Part shown: one piece after another, positions 46,462-60,144 of the stretch
Numbering within the stretch: the first letter of the stretch is position 1
Layout: each line of letters starts with the position of its first letter
From: Macrolepiota albuminosa
Lineage: Eukaryota; Basidiomycota; Agaricomycetes; Agaricales; Agaricaceae
NCBI GenBank assembly: GCA_027475525.1
Contig: JAMWFC010000060.1
Coordinates: 558,001-622,000, forward strand
Reading direction: 5' to 3'
DNA: 64,000 bases
Position numbers and translations under genes: made by a program
Notes under the pieces: model-generated
The model's input: the letters and a program-made list of their open reading frames with translations, nothing else
Told to the model about the DNA's origin: nothing
Database searches by the model: none

Positions 46462-49400
46462 ATGCAAATTTCAAACAGGGGATCAATGAGTAATCCCATA
46501 TTTGCAGTGTCCACTGATGGTGGGCGGAATGCCCACAACATACAGGGAGATCCAGCAGACACACAGGACTCATCAGCATCCAATGTGGGTCAGTCAAGAC
46601 CCAAGGCTTGAGACCGAGGTTGGAGCACTAGCCTGCCCAGAAATGAGAGCGAGCCCAGAGAGCTGAGAGCTCACAACAGGATGACCAGCCACAGCCACAG
46701 GATAAGATGCCAGGAGATTAACTCCCCCAGTTATGCAGCTGCCAGAAGAACTGCAACGGTCCAGCCGGCTAGTCTCCAAAGGGCCCTCTGATGAAGGCTA
46801 GCAGTCAACAGGCGTCTAGAGCGCCTCAGAAGACACCAAGTCATTGGTATGGACTGGGGGACCTATTCCCCTGAGCTGGAGTAGTGGGGCCAGGCAGGCC
46901 ACAGTGGGCTCAATGCCTACTAGGATAGCAGAAGCCCACATAGAGGAGATACTGGAGGAGGCTGCAATTCCTGAAGTAGCCCACACAGAAGATTGCTTCC
47001 CATGCACACCAGCAGTGGAGGAAGTCCCAGAGATTGCAGAGCTCCTGGAAGAGGCGATTGAGTTGTCTAGCAATGATGACGCTGGAGCAGAGGAGCAGTG
47101 GTTGAAAACCACATACACCATGTGCTTGTGGGTGTTCTGGGATCTACACCCAGAGGTGATGAAATACACCACCCAGGTGTGACTCAAGCATTACACTTCA
47201 GTGCATATAGTAGCACTTAGGCGACAAGGGCACGAAGTACCCAATGTATTCAGTACTAAATATACTGATTTAATAGTGAGAGTTCTCACTATGGAACTCC
47301 AGATGTATTTGCAGCAAAAGGCCACAAAGCAATTGGAGGTGTTGACCTCCTGGAGCCACACGTCCAAGGAATGCTTGGCATGTCATAATCAAAATGTTGG
47401 AGTCGAGCTAGTAGAAGCACTAGCATGTGTGCAGGAAGTGCCTGAAGTAAAACCAGTGAGTACCTTCTATACTCCAGCAAGACAAGAGTGGCATGAGGAG
47501 CTCCCACACATGCATAACTGAGACCTTAAGACAGAGATGTCAGGCCTAGATGGACACAATAGCACTGCATTTAAAGTGGAGAGCAAGGCATCTTTGATGC
47601 CACATGTGCCAATGGGTGGAAACATTGAGCAACAGAATCACATATCAATGTATGCACAATGGTGATCTCAGAACTAAGGGACAGTCCCTTATTGACAATC
47701 AGGGCATTGTATTCAAGGGCACTAAGAGGGTAACCTTATGGTTACCAGATGGGGTGAAGCTGTGTAAAGCAGATAGTAGGCACATTTGCACCTACACAAG
47801 TGCATCCAAGTTTAGTGACTTGGAGGACTGGGTGATGGATATATATACCTACCTTGCCATGTGCTTATATGGAGGTGACCATATGGAATGAGAACAAATC
47901 TTCATTCTGCCTGAGTTCTTGGCCAGAGAGGCCATGGGATGGTTCTGATGTGCAGTATTGCACATCAACTGGGTTCAGTATGAGTGGACATTCAAGGGAG
48001 TTCTCACAGAACTGTACAATCAATTCATGCACCCCTCAATGCTACAGGATGCAAGGTGGAACTTCCAGTCTGCCAAGTACACTGAGAAGTTGGGAGTACA
48101 AGGGTTCTACAATACTTTTAATGACCATGCCCAGAACATGGCAGTATACCTGGATGGGTATACGATGCTCAAAACATTCTTGGATGGTATTCCAGCAGAC
48201 ATGTGCCACTATTTGATACATGAGGATGGGCTGTCCCCAGAGGTCAACAATGTGGAAGAGTTTGTGGCATATGCCATCAGGTATGAACAGTCTCTTAAGA
48301 CTGCTAACCATTATGAGCATTGTAGTGGCCACAAAGAAGGAAGCAGACAACTACTGCCTGCTGGGGCACCCTCACAGGGTCAGCATGTGGGGACCTTCTT
48401 GGCCAAAAAGGCTGACTTGGATTATGACTGCAACATGTGGTTTATAGTATGCAGAACTCCTGAGGTGAATTGAGGACAAAGCCGCCTACAATTGGAGCAG
48501 GTGCCAGACAGAAAATGTCCTAAACCAAGGCCAGAATTCAAGCTAGCCAACCCACCTGGTTAGACAGGGACCTGTTTTGCATGCAGCCAGCCAGGCCACT
48601 ATGCCACCAATTGCCCTGTGAAGATGGGAGCCCCAAAAAAGAGATATACACTCTGCGCCCATCTTCAAGCTGCATATACTGCAGCCACGAGTGGAAGTGA
48701 TAGAGACATCTCTGCTGAGTCTGAGGCTGAGCACCCCACAAATGACCAAGAGCCCCCAGAGAAAGCATCAGGTGCCGAGCCCAAGAGTGTGGTTGTGGAG
48801 GGGGAGGAGTATGTCACAGTCAACATATATGATGACGTCTACAACAAGTACTACAGTCACAACAGCGACTCTGAGTGCCTAGTGGCAATGATGGATTGGC
48901 CATCCCCAAACAATCACAACAAAAATAATGTTGTTTGGATGAAGAAGGTGACTCTTTGTCGAGCAGAGGACACTTTGCAGCACCCTACATTGAAATGGGC
49001 AGACAAGGAGTGTCTGGTCTTGTATGTGGATGTAAATGGCCACAAAGCCTGGACTTTATGAGACTCCAGGAGTACTATGTTGGGTATAAAACCCCAGTTT
49101 GCCCACATGTACAGAATTTCCATACAGGAGTTAGATATGCATTTGGCATTGCAGCTAGACACCGTAGGAAGCCACGCTATGGTGCAGTATGGGACAAATG
49201 TAACTGTCCAGACACCAGGCTCATGTAGCTGGGAATACATGGATGTAGCAAACTTTGATTGCTATGATATGATATTGGGAACACTATTCATGTGGCGTAA
49301 CAAAGTCATGCTAGACTTTGAGCACTGTCAGGTGCTAGTAAATGGGAAAGTGATCCCAGCTGAACAGGCTACAGCAGCTGACACTGATAATTGTTTGCGA

Positions 49401-52400
49401 CGCACCACACTACGGAGAAGCGCAAGAATTCTCCATGACTTGGCTGGCACAAAGTGCCGGCGGTGGAGGATGTGGATGAGGAAGTACAGGCTATGCCTGG
49501 GCTGAGCTCAGACCACAACATGGTGATGATAAGCAAGGAGGAATATCAAGCCTCCAAGACAAGAGACAAGTGAATACTCGCTCCTGATGAACAAGGTGCA
49601 AAGCCTCCAGATAAATGCCAGCACAAAGTGAAACAGCATAAGGACTCAGTGGATGTATGCCCACCTATGTCTTCACGAGTCAAGTTAGATGACTTGAGGG
49701 ACAGCAACTGAGAGGCGGAAGCCTCATGTTGTGAGAAGACGTGGTCTCTATAGGAGCAACCAGCTCCTCTCCCTAAGTACAACTAGGCATATGATCCTTG
49801 AATGCTGCAGGAGTGGAATGAATTGGTGGCAGCCATGTGTGTGCAAAATGCACACCAGTGATGGACAACTGTCACACCAGCATATTGCCAGCTAGCGGTG
49901 GACAAAGTGTCTATAGCATATTCACTTGTACATGAAGGAACAAGCCTTATGGCTCATAAGGCAGTGGTAGTAGATCTCCTGCTGAGACTGCATATATCCA
50001 ATGACAGTGTTACTTGGGTGCTTGCAATTCATGAGCAATATGCACCGCAGCCTTGGCCACTATCAGATACGGTGGAGGTACTTTCTCTGGTGTGTTTGAA
50101 GGGGAAACAGAAGGCAACAAGCCTTTATGAGGAAGATATACCTCGGTTGCATCAGCAATGGAAAGAAGAATTTGCCAATATGGTCAATGGGACCAAGGAG
50201 GAGCTCCCACCATGGGTGGGAAGTGAACCATGAGATTAATCTCATAGACAAGAGCAAGCAATACAAGTATCACTTGCCACACTGTTCATGTGCACTCCAG
50301 GAGCAATTATGTGATAAAACTAATTGCAATTTGAATGCTCAGTGGTGGTCACCATGCACCACTGCTCAGGCTGCACCATTATTATGCATCCCAAAGAAGG
50401 ATAGAACCCTTCAAACGGCTCTTGATGCGTGTCAGCACAATGATAATACCATAAAGGATGTAACTCCTTTATCAGATCAGGAGGTAATCCAGGAAGATGT
50501 GGCTTGAGCGAAGTATTGCTCAAAGATTGACTTTACTGACACCTACAAACAGATGTGCATTCACACCAAAGATGTACTCAAGACCATGTTTGCCTCAATC
50601 ATGGGCACATTTACAAGCAATATAATGCAGATTGGGGACTGTAACGCCCCCACAACCTTTCAGAGGTTAATGACCTCTATATTTTAAGACGTGATAGGAC
50701 ACTTTATGCATGTCTACTTAGATGATATATTCATCTATTTGGATTCTATGGAGAAGCATGAGCAGCACCTCAGAGTCGTATTCGAACAACTGCACAAGTA
50801 CAAGTTGTACCTGAAATAGAAGAAGTGTGAGCTTTACGCTTAAAGTATAGACTGCCTAGGGCATGTCATCAATAAATGGGGCATCCACCCCAATCAGGAC
50901 AAGCTCAACCACATTCGGGAGTGGTGCACACCACAAAACTACAATGACATCCAATGATTTGTTGGCCTTGTCAATTACATATTGAGCTTCTTGCCTGACA
51001 TCACTGTCTATACTGGGCCATTTATGGCCATGACACAGAATGGGTCACTGTTCAACTGAAGGCCGCTGCACCAGCAGTGCTTTGAAATGGTCAAATGGAT
51101 CTGTACAAAGACTTCAGTTATTTGACCAATCGACCCTAGATGGGACGAGCCTATTTGGCTCATTTGCGACGTGTCTAAGACAGGTGTCAGAGCCATATAT
51201 GGCCAGGAGAGTAGCTGGCAGACTTGCTGGCCAGCCAGGTTCATGTCAAAGAAGTTTACAACTGCCCAGCAAAACTATGCTGTGCACGAGCTAGAAACCC
51301 TAGCTATCCTCAAGACCCTCTTCAAGTGGAAGAATAAGCTGATGGGATATCCCATCCATATTATAACCAATCACAAGGTGCTTGAGTTCTTCAAAACTCA
51401 GGTAAAGTTGTTGCCACATCAGCGATGGTGGATTGACTACATGTCAAGATACCAATTTGACATCATCTATATTAAAGATGAACTCAATAAAGTGGCAGAC
51501 TGTCTATCTCGCTACTTTGAGAGTGATGTAGTTGGTGAGGCTCATGAGCCTCATGAGTATGTGCAGGCAGATTGCTGCATAGACCCAGACGAGGAGGATC
51601 TCCCTCTTCACTAGTATCAGAAGATCAGGGAACATGTCTTGGACATATACATGATGCACAATAACAAACACAGGTGAAGTATTTGCCTCAGAGAGCAGCG
51701 TGAGAAGTGGGACTTAGCCACCCAGCTGCTCAAGAAGCATGAAGTCATGGAACTAGCGTCAGCTGGAGAACCTGAGCACCCCAATCAACCCTTCACTTTG
51801 GCTGAAATGCTGGAAGGCAAATTGTCTTTGTCCCAGCCACCTAGCCTGGGCAATGACAACTTCCATATGGAAGTGGTGTGGGAGTATGAACGTGACTCCC
51901 TCTTTGCCAAGATCATCACCAATCCCAATGATCACCCTCAGTTTAGGCAGGGGCCTGACAGACTAATTACGATGGCAAACCGTCAAGGAGTGGCAGTGGT
52001 TTGCCTTTCCTGTATGTGAGTGACTATAATGCGGATACTGGACCAGGCTTATGCCCTAGTGGGGCACTTTGATGCTGCACAGATGTTGGGATACATCCGT
52101 AGATGGTATTGGTGGCCACACATGGCCCAGAAGGTTACCAAGTTCTGCGCATCATGCGCAGCATGTCAGAGGACAAATCTGCTTCCTGAAGTTCCGGCCA
52201 AAAAGCTACACCAGCTACTCGTGCTGGTAAAGCCTTGAGACTCCATTGGAATGGACTTTATAGGTCCCTTTCCCAAGTCTAGAGGATTTGACTACTTCTG
52301 GGTGGTTATATGTCACATGACAAGCATGGTGCACTTTATACTGGTGCGCATGATGCTGACGGCTAAAGAGCTGTCATGGATCTACCTCAGGGAAATTGTT

Positions 52401-53342
52401 AGGCTGCATGGGCTGCCTAGTACCATTGTAAGCAACCATGACTCAAAATTCATGTTGCAATGGTAGAGGGAGCTCCACAAGCTGTTAAGAGCTAGACTCC
52501 TTATGTTGATGTCATTCCATCCTCAAACAGATGGGCAGACTGAGCAGGCCAACTGCAGTGTAGGTCAGATCCTGAGGGCAGTTGTTTGTCCTAATCAATG
52601 AAACTAGGTGGACTGGTGTCCACTCACTGAGTTCGCGATTAACACAAGTATTTTGGAGACAACAGGGTACGCATCCTTTGAGCTCAATGAAGGGTACTTG
52701 CCCTCCATGCTGCACAAAATTCGTGTGGATATGGTAGCCCACCGAGGCATAGTCAAGTTTGTCAGGCAGGCCCTGGAGAACATCATGGCAGTACATGACG
52801 CCATCATTGAGATGCAAGTTTTTCAGGCAAAAAATGCCAATCATTATAGGCAAATGGATCTGCCCATATCAGTGGGAGCATTGGTCTACTTGTCAACGTG
52901 TAACCTAAGGCTTCTAAAGAGATGGGCTAGTAAACTATGCCCAAAATGGGTAGGCCCATACTGCATGCTAGATGCAGAGCCAAGTACCTCCAACTATGTG
53001 CTGGAGTTGCCTCAGACATTACAGGAACAACAAATTGTTCCAAAGTTCCATGTGTCACTATTGCAACTACATAGCATGTCAGACGATGTGTTATTCTCTA
53101 ACAGGGTGACCCCAGGCCCCTATGACTTTAGAGCATGAGACAATGACAAATGGTTTGTCAAGTGCATTATAGGGCACCGGTGGACTGAGCGGAATATGCT
53201 CAAGTTTGAGGTACAATAGTCCCTTGAGGACACAACATGGGAGCCATACTCCCATTGCTCCAAGCTGGCAGCACTTGACCATTATTTGGAGTTGAAGGAC
53301 ATTAAGTGCCCACATCAGTTAAGTAAGCATGCTGGCACTTAA
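46462..53342 (+). pseudogene. A1 gag-pol polyprotein (heavily mutated)
   Basis: Reads from MQISNRG at 46462 to the stop after the chromodomain. Seen in order: Gag with knuckle C-x2-C-x4-H-x4-C (CFACSQPGHYATNC, ~48570-48615), a damaged protease, RT with MHVYLDDIFIY (~50709-50740), RNase H (~51110-51610), integrase H-H-C-C (VGHFDAAQML, CASCAACQR) and core (MDFIGPF, FHPQTDGQTE), chromodomain (~53150-53330). Many in-frame TGA/TAG codons match Trp, Arg or Gln codons in A2. About 300 bp of gag present in A2 (after FEGTK) is missing here near 47725. Confidence 0.85.
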
Positions 53343-53445
53343 TTTGATTGGCAATGCTGATCGTGGCTTGGCTGAGTTGGTCAGCAACTGTGGCTGAGAC
53401 ATGTCTAAAATTTGAAATTTCTTTTTTTCCTTTCTTTCCTCAACC

Positions 53446-53913
53446 ATGGATACATCACTCATGGACCAGGACATTCAGCAGCAGCAGCACCAGATTGAGT
53501 TTGCGCTGTCAGTCTTACTGTTGGCTGAAGGGGGGGGGCAGATAGCTCCCCCACTGACCCAAAATATGTCCTAGTGGGAACAATTGCAATAGGCTGTGGG
53601 CTTCCCACAGCAGCAGCAACAACCAGCAGTGGGCTACCTGCTGCAGCAGCCAGTGATCAGTGGCTATCCACTGCAACAACTCATGCAGGGCAATTTTATG
53701 CCCTAGAACGCACCCATGGGCAGTTTTCCACCTTGTCAGACAGCACAGGGCATTTATGTGCCACATCATGCTGAGGGCCAATCCAAACAGGCCCAGTATG
53801 GGGGGCCATTTAGCCCCCAAGCAACATCAGGATGGAGGCAGCTTGCTCCTGTACTGGCAACGGGACCAATGAGAGCACATTCTTTCCCCCAGTTTACTGC
53901 CCTGGTACACTAC
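53446..53913 (+). pseudogene. A1 copy of the family-A accessory gene (cut by A2)
   Basis: Starts MDTSLMDQDIQQQQHQIEFA and corresponds to the A2 gene at 62674. It then shows QQQQ and GGYxPxQ-type segments in broken frames until the A2 insertion at 53914. Confidence 0.65.
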
Positions 53914-54153
53914 TGTAGCATAGTCCGCTATGTGGCATTGGCCACATAGCTTTACTTACTGTAGTAGATATTATATTATAATTATTATAATATAATATTA
54001 ATATATTAATTACCTTACCATATATATATATGTACATGTGCTGCTTATTAAGCAGCTTATTTTGTGTTTATACTACATAGTCAATAGACCGGACTGGTCT
54101 GATTCTGTGCAGTGTGAACCTTAAGCTCTCACAATCCTTGTAACTTCGTTACA
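53914..54153 (+). repeat. 5' LTR of element A2
   Basis: TGTAGCATAGTCCGC...TTCGTTACA, with a TATATATATA run at about 54021-54030. Confidence 0.85.
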
Positions 54154-56352
54154 TTTTTTTAAATCCGACAGCTAGGATCTATTGCCTAGCACCCGATGTC
54201 AGTCGCTGAGTTCATTGACAGAACTCTATCAGCTTCTCAAGCTTCTTGCACAGCCATACCATGCAAATTTCAAACAGGGAATTGATGAGTAATCCCATAC
54301 CTGCAGTTTCCACTGACAGTGGGCGGAATACCCATGACCTACGGGGAGACCCAACAGACACCCAGGACGCGTCAGCGTTCAATGCGGGTCAGACAAGACC
54401 CAAGGCTCGAGACCGAGGTCAGAGCACCGACCTGGCTGGGAATGAAAGCGAGGCCCGGACAGCTGAAAGCTCACAGCAGGACGGTCAGCAATGTCTCCAG
54501 GACAAGATGCCAGGGGGATTAACTCCTCCAGTTATGCAGCTGCCAGGAGGACTGCGACGGTCTAGCCAATTAGCTTCCAAAGAGCCTTCTGAGGACAGCC
54601 AACAGTCAACAGGCGCCTATGGTGCCCCAGGAGACACCGAGTTGTCAGTACGGACTGGGAGAGCTCTTCCTCTGAGCCAGAGTAGTGGGACCAGGCAGGC
54701 CACAGCGGGCTCAATGCCTTCTAAGATAACGGAAGCCTGCCTAGAAGAGGTACCGGAGGAGGCTGCAAGGCCTGAAGTATCCCATGCGAAAAACCAATTC
54801 CCATGCACACCAGCAGTGGAGGAAGCTCCGGAGGTTGGAGAGTGTCCAGAGGAGGTGATGGAGTCGTCAAGTGACGACGACGCCGGAGCAGAGGAGCAAC
54901 GGCTGAAAACTGCGTACACCGTGCGCTTGCAGGTGTTCTGGGACTTGCACCCAGAGGTGATGAAATACACCACCCAAGCGCGACTCGAGCGCTACATGTC
55001 AGCACATATAGTAGCACTTAGGTGACAAGGGCACGAAGTGCCCAATGTATTCAGTACAAAATATACTGATTTGATGGTGAGAGTGCTCACTATGGAGCTG
55101 CAAATGTATGTGCAGCGGAAGGCCACACGGCAATCAGGGGCCTTGACCCCCTGGAGCCACACGTCCAAGGAATGCTCGGCACAGCGCAATCAAGACGTCG
55201 GAATCAAGCTAGTGGAGGCACTAGCATGGGCGCAGGAAGTGCCCGAAGTAAGACTGGTGAGTACTTTCTATACTCCAGCAGGACAAGGGTGGCATGAGGA
55301 GCCCCCACACATGCGTAACCAAGACCGTAGGACAGATATGTCAGGTCCGGATGGGCACGATAGTACCGTGCTCAAGGTGGAGAGCGAGGCATCTGTGATG
55401 CCACGTGTGCCCATGGCAGAAACGTTGAGTGACAGAGTCGCATATCAACGTATGCGCAATGGCGACCTCAGGACTAAGGGACAGTTCCTTATCGACAATC
55501 AGGGCATTGTATTTGAGGGCACTAAGCTCATTGACAAGATGCGTTGTCAATTTGTCATGCAGGGTCAGGAGAATCAAGCTTCTCCAGTTTCAGGGCGGCG
55601 CAACGATCATGATCAAGGAGACTTCCTCGATCGAGATGGCGCCATGAGACGTGATGCCCCTGGTAACGGCCAGGATGACGGCCCTAGGTCGACTCCTCAA
55701 GACAAGGGCAATTATGCCCACAGTCGAGGAGGCTCAGGACGCCCTCCGCAGAGTGGACGAGGAAAGTCACTTCCCTATGCCGCTGATTTGGCGACTAGAT
55801 CCCCGGGTCAGCGGGAGGCCATTCGAATGCATTGTGAAGCCATGCACGATCACCTGCATCGAGTAGTTGATGATGCCCTGGGTGTAACCTTATGGTTACC
55901 AGACGGGGTGAAGCTGCATAAAGCAGACAGTAGGCATATTCGTGCCTATACAGGCGCATCCAAGTTCAGCGACCTGGAAGATTGGGTGATGGATGTATGC
56001 ACCCATCTTGCCATGTGCTTATATGGAGGCGACTGTATGGAACAAGAACGAATCTTTGTTCTTCCTGAGTTCTTGGCTGGAGAGGCCATGGGGTGGTTTT
56101 GACGGGCAGTACTGCATGTCAACCGTGTCCAATATGACTGGACGTTCAAAGGAGTCCTTACAGGACTGTACGACCGATTCGTGCACCCCTCAACACTACA
56201 GGATGCGAGGCGGGATTTCCAGTCCGCCAAGTACACCAAGAAGTTGGGAGTGCAAGGATTCTATGATATCCTTAATGACCATGCCCAGAATATGGCAGTA
56301 TACCCAGACGGGTATACAATGCTCGAAACATTCTTGGATGGCATTCCAGCGG

Positions 56353-57281
56353 TGATAGGACCCCATACAGGATCAGCGCATCAACGGCAGGCTACGGCAA
56401 CGCAGCACGGGCTCGGGGAACCTTAGCGCGCGCTAACTAACCAATTTTAGCAATATTTGACGGCCGCGCACGGCAAGAAGCAGATCCAATCAGTGATAGC
56501 GCCGATGGCAGACAGAATGACAACTGACAGATGGCATCAGTCACTGATGACAGTGCTTAGCGAGAAGCCTGATGATCTATCAAAAACTGACGGACAGCTT
56601 GGCGTTTGACCTTGGCGTTTGACACCGCTTAGCGTCTCGATTCGGCGCCTGACATCGCTAAGCATTTTGGACAGACAGAAGAGTGATGGATTGATGGTTT
56701 AGCTTCGCAATCTGTCGCCTGGCATCGCTAAAGTTCTTGAATGGACGGTAGGGATCTGAAACCGTTGGAGCTACCCCTATAAAATTTTCTAGTTTACCGC
56801 ACTCTGGCGTCATTAGCCACTGGCAACGGTGAACTCATTGTAGTATAAAAGTACTTACCGACTTGTACATCAAACAATAGACCAGAGTTTACTACTCCCC
56901 TTTCTTCAGTCTCCCTTACGCTCGAGATTTCATTTACGGTCGGCAACATTGAGCTCGTCGGCAGCTGCAGACTTCATCGCTAGCCTTCGACTTATTCGTG
57001 CCTTGCATCTACGGCAGGCATTTACGATGCTTAGACTTCGCTAAGCTTACTGTGTTCTTGCTGTTGACATTGCCGTGTTTGCTTACCGCTCCCTTCATAA
57101 GCGCTTTACTTTAGCGCTTTACACTTACCGACCCCCTTACCGACTCTTCCCCATTTTCATAGGCGCGTTCTCTGGGACCTGCCCGGGACTCCCCACATCA
57201 CTTATAGCGCGCCCAACGCAAGCAATTGGTATGGTAACACTATAGTAATATTTGTTACTGACCAAACTTTGGGCATCATCA
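56353..57281 (+). mobile_element. Solo LTR, family B, inside A2 gag
   Basis: Uninterrupted 929-bp copy, TGATAGGACCCC...GGGCATCATCA. TSD GCGG at 56349-56352 and 57282-57285. TATAAAA at 56844-56850. A1 lacks it, giving the empty site. Insert plus TSD is 933 bp, a multiple of three. Confidence 0.92.
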
Positions 57282-59833
57282 GCGGACATGCGCTGCTATT
57301 TGATACGTGAGGACGGACTGTCCCCAGAAGTCAATGATGTGGAAGAGTTTGTGGCATATGCCATCAGGTATAAACAGTCCCTTAAGACTGCTAACCATTA
57401 TGAGCATTGTAGTGGCCACAAAGAAGGAAGCAGGCAACTACTGCCTGCTGGGGCACCCTCACAGGGTCAGCATGTGGGACCTTCCTGGCCAAAAAGACCG
57501 ACTTGGACTGTGACCGCAACATGCGGTTTGTGGTACGCAGAACCCCTGCTGCAAACCAAGGGCGGAGCCGCCCACGCCCAGAGCAGGCACCGGTCAGAGA
57601 ACGTCCTAAACCAAGGCTGGACTTCAAGCTGGCCAACCCACCAGGGCAGACGGGGACTTGTTTCGCATGTGGCCAACCAGGCCACTATGCTACCAACTGC
57701 CCCGCAAAGCCGGGAGCCCCGAGGAAGGGGTATACACCCTGCGCCCACCTTCGAGCTGCACATACTGCAGCCACGAGTGGGAGTGACAGAGACGTATCTG
57801 CTGAGTCTGAGGCAGAGCACCCCACAAACGACCAGGAGCCCCCAGAGGAGGCATTGGGCGCCGAGCCCGAGAGTGTGGTCGTGGAGGGGGAGGAGTACGT
57901 CACAGTCAATGTATATGACAACGTCTACGACAACGAGTACTACAGTCACGACAGCGACTCCAAGTGCCTAGCGGTGATGACGGATTGGCCGTCTACGAAT
58001 GATCCCAAAAAGAATAACGTGGTTCAGATAAAGAAGGTGACTCTTCGTCATGTGGAGGGCATTTTGCAGTGTCCTACATTGAAACGGGCAGACAAGGAGT
58101 GCCTGGTCTCATATGTGGACGTAGATGGCCACAAGGCATGGACCCTATGGGACTCTGGGAGTACTACATTGGGCATAACACCCCAGTTTGCCCATGTGTA
58201 CGGAATATCCATGCAGGAGTTGGATACGCCATTGGCGTTACAGCTGGGCACCGTAGGGAGCCGAGCCATGGTGCAGTATGGGACAAATGTGACTGTCCAA
58301 ACACCGGGCTCACATAGCCAGGAATACATGGATGTAGCGAACTTCGATCGCTACAATATGATACTGGGAATGCCATTCATGTGGCGTAACAAAGTCATAT
58401 TAGACTTTGACCACTGTCAGGTACTAGTGAATGGGAAAGTGATCCCAGCCGAACAAGCTACAGCAGACGACACTGATAATCATCTGCAATGTCATCGCAC
58501 TACGGAGAAATGCAAGGAGTCTCCATGACTTGGCCAGCGCAAAGTGCCGGCAGTGGAGGATGTGGAGGAGGAAGTGCAGGCTATGCCTAGACTGAGCGCA
58601 GACCACAACGTGGTGATGATGAGCGAGGAGGAGTATCAAGCCTCCAAGAGGAGCGACGAGCAAATAATCGCTCCTGATATTCGAGGTGCAAAGCCTCCAG
58701 ACAAGCGCCATCAAAAGGCGAGACAACGGGAGGACTCGGTGGATGTACGTCCACCTACGTCCTCACAAGTTAAGTTGGATGACTTGAGAGACAGCATCCA
58801 AAAGGTGGAAGCCTCAGGAGAGGGGGACACATGATCCCTATGGGAGCGACCAGCACCCCTGCCGGAGTACGACTGGGCATACAACCCCTGAATGCCGCAA
58901 GAGTGGAACGAGCTGGTGGCAGCCACATGTGTGCGAAACGCGTACCAGAGATGGATGACCATCAAACCAGCGTATTGCCAGCCAGCCTTGGACGAGGTGT
59001 CCATAGTGTACTCACTTGTATGTGAGGGGAAAAGCCTCGTGGCTTATAAGGCAGCGGCAGCGGGTTCTCCGCTGAGACTACATATACTTGATGACAGTGT
59101 CAATCGGATGCTCGCAATGTGCAAGCAATATGCACTGCCACCTTGGCCACCCTCAGAGACGGTAGAAGTACTTCCCCTGGTGCGTATGAAGGGGAAGCAG
59201 AAGGCGACAAGCCTTCATGAGGAAGATATACCTCGGTTGCGTCAGCAATGGCAAGAAGAATTTGCCGACATGGTCAACAAGACCAAGGAGGAGCTCCCGC
59301 CATGGTGGGAGGTGAACCATGAGATCAATCTCATAGACGAGAGCAAGCAATATAAGTACCACTTGCCGCGCTGCCCACACGCACTCCAGGAGCAACTACG
59401 CAATAAAACTAATTGCTATTTGAATGCTCAATGGTGGTCCCCATGCACCACCGCTCAAGCTGCACCATTATTGTGCATACCGAAGAAGGATGGATCTCTT
59501 CAAACAGCTCTTGATGCGCGTCAGTGCAATGACAACACTATAAAGAATATAACTCCTTTAATCCGGGAAGACGTGGCTCGGGCGAAGTATTGCTTGAAGA
59601 TTGACCTTACTGACGCTTACAAGCAGGTGCACATTCGCACTAAAGACATACCCAAGACCGTATTTGCATTGATTATGGGCACGTTCACGAGCAACATAAT
59701 GCAGATTGGAGACTGTAATGCTCCTGCCACCTTCCAGAGGCTAATGACCTCTATTTTTCGAGATGTAATAGGACATTTTATGCACATCTACTTAGATGAC
59801 ATATTCATCTACTCAGATTCTATAGAGGAGCAT

Positions 59834-59987
59834 GAGCAGCACCTCAGAGTCGTATTCGAACGACTATGCAAGTACAAGTTGTACTTGAAGTGGAAGAAAT
59901 GTGAGCTTTAGAGCAGCACCTCAGAGTCGTATTCGAACGACTATGCAAGTACAAGTTGTACTTGAAGTGGAAGAAATGTGAGCTTTA
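59834..59987. repeat. Exact 77-bp duplication
   Basis: Copies 59834-59910 and 59911-59987, in RT just after the YLDD motif. Causes the false stop at 59911. Confidence 0.88.
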
Positions 59988-59990
59988 CAC

Positions 59991-60144
59991 TCAGAGTATA
60001 GACTGCCTAGGGCATGTCATAGATGAGCAGGGTATCCACCCCGATCAGGACAAGCTCGATCGCATTTTCAGAGTATAGACTGCCTAGGGCATGTCATAGA
60101 TGAGCAGGGTATCCACCCCGATCAGGACAAGCTCGATCGCATTT
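59991..60144. repeat. Exact 77-bp duplication
   Basis: Copies 59991-60067 and 60068-60144, between RT and RNase H. Confidence 0.88.

Larger units (their letters stand above)
46120..53913 (+). mobile_element. Element A1: decayed Ty3-like chromodomain retrotransposon, left part
   Basis: Starts with a 235-bp LTR (46120-46354, TGTAGC...TACA) preceded by GAACA, and holds gag-pol and an extra gene. The element is cut at 53913, where the LTR of A2 begins. The last bases (CCAGTTTACTGCCCTGGTACACTAC in meaning, 53889-53913) correspond to an internal point of A2 (63131-63153), so the rest of A1 should lie beyond A2, outside the window. Strong CpG loss relative to A2. Confidence 0.82.

Noticed and set aside
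54246..54260. Extended gag start of A2 with five extra residues
   Set aside because: It begins at TTG; the first ATG, shared with A1, is at 54261.
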